This document shows, in pieces, positions 60,051 to 64,000 of a stretch of 64,000 nucleotides of DNA; the stretch's first letter is position 1, and every line of letters starts with the position of its first letter. The translations under genes were made by a program, and so were the position numbers. Source of the DNA: Xanthostigma xanthostigma (taxonomy: Eukaryota; Arthropoda; Insecta; Raphidioptera; Raphidiidae); NCBI GenBank assembly GCA_963575645.1, contig OY754465.1, positions 36,653,501-36,717,500 on the forward strand. Reading direction: 5' to 3'. Below the pieces are notes generated by a model that was not told the DNA's origin, searched no databases, and saw only the letters and a program-made list of their open reading frames with translations.

Positions 60051-61273
60051 TAATAATAAAATTTTAATTTGAGAATAAGAAAAACGAATTGCTACTTTAT
60101 GAAAAATAAAAGCCAGGGATATATTTTTTTCAAATACTCGTGGTCACCTTGTAAATTAACAGTATTTTCTAATGGGTCATTGCATCATTTACCATGAAAT
60201 TCTAAACAGCTCCTCTTTTGGGTATACCTCCAATTAGCTCACATCTGTGTTGGTGTAATTCAACAATAACCTAGATGGTTTCACTGAATCGCCATTTTTG
60301 TATAAAATTTAATAAAAAGCCTGAAATTTTTTTATTTAAAAAATACTGTCTCGCAGAACTAAATCTGATGAGTGCGACCTTAGATGCCTTCTTTATTGTA
60401 TTAAACAAATTCCTATACGTAATAAATATATACATTTTTCTTTCCGGTAGTTATTTTATCAGCGGCGCACCAGACTGTTATTAGGAAGTTCGGTTTGCAA
60501 TAAAAAAAAACTAACTATTATTTTGTAAAGTATATTAAATAAAAAATTGTGTCTTTTTTGTGAATGATTGGTTTGCCAAGTCACATTACCAACCTTATAA
60601 ACTGTTGTGTTTGCTTTTATTTTAATGAGGAGTGGTCCTCATTTCTATGACAGGTGCGCTTCTGTTTCCATATTACATTATTTGCATTATAAAACATTGT
60701 TGCATTTAAAACATTCAATATAAATACTAAATTAATCCATAGTGCTGCAATTAAGATACGTCTTAGCTTTGTTTGTGATGTTGCTGTAGTACAATGTCGA
60801 GTTAACCAAGTGGCATTTTAATGACATTTTCTACACTGCCCTACGCTGACATCACAAGAAAGTAATTTTCAATGCCGCAATGCCACTGATCTCTAATATA
60901 CGGATTGTGAACAGTTTACTTGTTCCTATACAACGCCTGAAACCTCTTAAAAGCGACAGGACATACTGAAGAAAGGTAATCTTCGGATGGCAATCCGAAA
61001 CAATCTGAACTGCCATGACAGTTAACCTATAACGGTATGAAAAATGCCAGTCAATTCAAACGTCCCGAGTTTCGCATCAATATGACGCTGCGCAAGTTAA
61101 ATTGTCAGTCAAACGTTGTAACAGCCCGCGCTTAAAGTCCCGCATCAATATGGCGCCGCACACGATAGCTGCCAATCACAGTCTATACAAATAGAGATCA
61201 GTGTCGCAATACTCACAATATTGTTACAATATAATTATGTAATGTACAAGTCATTCATTAATTGTGACCGAGT
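60051..61273. other. No gene recognised
   Basis: 3' flank of the minus-strand gene at 61.3 kb. Short open frames without domains. Confidence 0.45.
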
Positions 61274-61969
61274 TCACGTCGATGACGATAACATCATAGC
61301 CAAAGATGTTTCACTGGTCACATTTCGTTCGAGGCTAGCTAATTCAGCTGCCGCTTTATCGAGACTCAACGTTGAGAATAGCATTTGTCGATTTTTAAGC
61401 ATATAACGTGTTTCATCAAAGGAATTTCTGAGTCCAAGCACAATACTCAAAGCTGAAACGTCATAACTATGGCACCCCGAGTATCTATATTGTGGTTTCT
61501 TGTCAAATCGACAACCACCGGATTGCGCTCCAATTGGATGAATACAATCGACAGTCAATGCGCACTGGACCCAAGGAAACATAACCTCCTGGTGTACTTT
61601 TTTACTGTTGACAATAATTAATCGTTGAATTTCTACCATAGGTAAAAACAAAAAACTATCTGCATCCGTATGGAAATAATCAAACATTTTAGGATGCGTT
61701 AAACTGCTGATCGCATTTTTCATAGGCCATGCTAAAATATTATTAATTCTAAAAGCTCTTTCAAACAGTGCATTGAGTTTTGAATAAGTTGCGTATTTAT
61801 GTAAACGTTGATTACATTCCAAAAACAAAACAGCACCCGTTTTGTCTAAAGCATCTTGAATTATGAGAGGACGAAACGCGTGCAATCTATCTTCGTCGAT
61901 GTGCGATGGAAACACATCAAAATCGAATGAGATTACTTGGCAGTGACTGTTATTGCAATAATTAAGCAA
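61274..61969 (-). CDS. Last exon of a DUF1647-like gene (probable glycosyltransferase fold)
   Basis: Acceptor TTTCAG|TTGCTT at 61969/61970, open for 231 codons to TGA 61274. Conserved-looking blocks: FRPLIIQDALDKTGAVLFLE, SLTHPKMFDYF, IIVNSKKVHQEVMFPWVQCA, HPIGAQSGGCRFDKKP, YRYSGCHSYDVSAL. These match, from memory, the DUF1647 / related arthropod-nematode family of unknown function, thought to have a GT-A-like fold. The usual Asp after the VLxxD strand is Glu here. Upstream exons are not visible within 2 kb and probably lie past the right edge. Confidence 0.6.
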   Translation of the reverse strand: MLNYCNNSHCQVISFDFDVFPSHIDEDRLHAFRPLIIQDALDKTGAVLFLECNQRLHKYATYSKLNALFERAFRINNILAWPMKNAISSLTHPKMFDYFHTDADSFLFLPMVEIQRLIIVNSKKVHQEVMFPWVQCALTVDCIHPIGAQSGGCRFDKKPQYRYSGCHSYDVSALSIVLGLRNSFDETRYMLKNRQMLFSTLSLDKAAAELASLERNVTSETSLAMMLSSST

Positions 61970-62428
61970 CTGAAACAAACAACGAACTATTTAATAAATA
62001 CCAATAAATAAATAACAGTAAGATAGCTACAATAGGTCATATGCATGAGACTCCAAATTGGTTTAAATTTTTATTTTGAAATATATTTTAGTTCCTGATC
62101 ATATCGTAATGGTTATTTTATTAATCTACTCACTGAAAAAAATACAAATGATAAAATAGAAACGTAGAAAATACGCGCTATTTTCGAATTTTCAAAACGC
62201 AGCGTGACGTCAGAGTATATATCAATAACAGTTTCCATGGCGATTGGGTCGTCTCACAATAAGATTACGTCAGTATTTAGAGAGAACAACAAATAAACTT
62301 CATTTAGAACATTGACAATTTGACATCAAAGTTGACATGCATCATATATCCTGACGTCACATAAGCCCGCTAACATGGCCGATTGTTTAAACTGTGTATT
62401 TTTGAATGTGAAATTTAATATTTTTTTA
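61970..62428. other. Intron sequence, nothing recognised
   Basis: Two TGACGTCA-like sites (62204, 62351) and ATGGC motifs occur, as in the 120-bp satellite, but without repeat structure. Confidence 0.35.
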
Positions 62429-62593
62429 ACTTCCCGCTTAAAAAAAAAAAAAAATTTTTTTTTTTTTGTCAAAAATCGGGAAGTTATTGGTTTCACCCCG
62501 ATTTTCGAAAATCGAGTTTTCGCCAGATCTCGACGTTTTGAGGTCCTAGGAAGCTATTGAAACTATTTTGGCGATGATGTCCGTAGGGCTGTA

Positions 62594-62681
<88 letters not shown>

Positions 62682-63400
62682 AACCTTTTATATCTTTTGA
62701 ACGGAGTGTCCGACTGAAACGCGGTTTGCGGCATCTGACGTGATCTTGGTGAACTTAGACTTCCTGAAAATTTGAAACGATTCGGCCCAAAAAATTTTGA
62801 GAAATCTTAAAAAAACAAGTTTCAAAAATTTTTAAAAATTTGTTTTTGTAAAAAATTTTCTAAACTACTAAACCGATTAATTCCAAAAACTAATCAGCTC
62901 TTCTCCTTAACAAACTGCGTCGATTTCCGCAAACCGCATCAAAATCGGTTCATTTGTTCACGAGAAACCGTGAACGAAAAAATCGTAAAAAAGTGTTTTT
63001 TTAAAATGATTCTTAAAATTGTTATCAGATTGATTTTTTTGTAATAAATTACTTTCTTAAGCTAAAAAAACTGCGTCGATCGCCGCAAACCGCATCAAAA
63101 TCGGCTCATTTGTTCACGAGATATCGTGAACGAAAAGTTTTTAAAAAGTGTTTTTTTTTTAATTGCTCGTAAAATTCTTATGAGATCGATTTTTCTGTAT
63201 TAAATTACTTTTTAAGGTTAAAAAATTGCGTCGACTGCCGCAAATCGCAACAAAATCGGTTCATTTGTTCATGAGATATCGTGAACGAAAATTTCGTAAC
63301 AAAGTGTTTTTTTTTTGAGCTCGAAGAGCTAAAAAATAAACTTCTTGCTATATTTGATATATTTTTGAGCGTTTTGAACTCGAAAATAGCGGGAAGTTAC
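62429..63400. repeat. AACTTCCCGC-ended dispersed element
   Basis: AACTTCCCGCT and AGCGGGAAGTT form inverted ends. Interior: A/T tract, GGTTTCACCCCGATTTTCGA block, GT microsatellite (62594-62668, also GTAT), then three diverged about 150-bp tandem units (starting near 62926, 63070, 63225) containing GCGTCGAT...CCGCAAACCGC and CATTTGTTCACGAGA. Class unknown; long known as an interspersed type in arthropods to my recollection. Confidence 0.6.
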
Positions 63401-63551
63401 AGGGATGGCCTGCAGGGTCAAACTACTTTTCAAATTTTTTTCTTATGATAATATTACATTTTTAAATGATTATCAATTTTTTTTCGTAATATGGTTGACT
63501 AAATAATTTATTAAAATTATAAAAAAAATACATGCATATGACCTATTGTAA

Positions 63552-63707
63552 AGAAACACCTATTGTTACAATACTATATTAGAAAAATTTATTTTCAGTG
63601 TCACTCTTGGGACTCAAACCCAAATCTTACGAGTTTCGCGGCGAAGTGAGTTACCAATTATATAAATATCTTTTTCTAAATATAGCATTGTAACAATGAG
63701 TGTTTCA
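63552..63707. mobile_element. Small TIR element with tRNA-like core
   Basis: GAAACACCTATTGTTACAAT ... is inverted at 63707 over about 36 bp with some mismatches. Between them, on the minus strand, GGTAACTCACTT and GGGTTTGAGTCCC resemble A and B boxes of a tRNA. A SINE with secondary inverted flanks is the alternative. Confidence 0.5.
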
Positions 63708-64000
63708 TAGCAACTGTAGCAAACTATATCTATCTTATTAAGGCCACACACGTGGCTAGAAACGCTGCTAGGAGTTCTGCTAGCCGGTAGGCTGGGTACG
63801 AAGCTGGAAATGACGTCACTGCGGGCTGCCTTGCTAGCTCAGAAGATAGGTTTTAAAATTAGAACAGGGGCTATTTTCCCTGCTAGATTTGCGGCTAGGT
63901 ATGAGCAAGAACCAATCAGGAAGCAGTATCTTCACGTGGGCACTTGACAAACGCCCACATGGCGTCATTCTGCCAGACAGACACGTTTTGCTCTTTGTTT
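63708..64000. other. GC-richer tail, no gene recognised
   Basis: Several GCTAG-containing short repeats (GGCTAGAAACGCTGCTAGG) and a TGACGTCA-like site at 63813. No coding signal. Confidence 0.35.

Noticed and set aside
62546-62734. Thr/His repeat peptide
   Set aside because: It is the translation of a GT microsatellite.

Overview
This is an AT-rich animal nuclear sequence, almost certainly from an insect. It has small exons with canonical GT-AG introns, insect-type families (a Dronc-like CARD caspase, CSN5, TMEM201/Samp1) and a dense, layered load of hAT, PIF/Harbinger-like, Helitron-like and LINE sequences. I cannot fix the order; a hemipteran or lepidopteran would fit the repeats.

Layout. 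1-12.8 kb: repeats only (a hAT transposase remnant, several near-perfect palindromes, two LINE fragments, TIR elements, a THAP-domain remnant). 12.8-13.1 kb: one GC-rich 5' coding exon on the minus strand, possibly CLIP-170-like. 13.1-28.6 kb: MITEs, a LINE split by a Harbinger-like element that itself carries another TIR element, a 3.6 kb Harbinger-like element with regularly spaced subterminal motifs, and Helitron-like sequence. 28.6-43.8 kb: the gene-rich core, with CSN5 (+, 5 exons), TMEM201/Samp1 (+, 5 exons) and, convergent to it, a CFAP107-like axonemal gene (-, 4 exons). The first large intron of the last gene holds a 2.6 kb satellite of 120-bp units. 44.2-45.7 kb: nested hAT elements. 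46.3-56.5 kb: a Dronc/caspase-9-like initiator caspase (+, 5 exons) whose introns hold hAT MITEs with intact 8-bp target duplications, a THAP-bearing TIR element and palindromes. 57-64 kb: more MITEs and palindromes, plus the last exon of a DUF1647-like gene (-).

CSN5 (deneddylase), TMEM201 (inner nuclear membrane), CFAP107-like (axoneme) and the caspase are unrelated housekeeping or lineage genes and do not form a pathway. The striking property of the window is structural. There are more than twenty near-perfect inverted duplications, many with almost no spacer, and several insertion events can be read in order from TSDs and restored reading frames. Three palindromes share a hammerhead-ribozyme-like core of the kind associated with Penelope-like elements. 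Two repeat families deliver transcription-factor-like palindromes (CRE and YY1-like; NRF1-like) in arrays. No complete new multi-gene system is visible.
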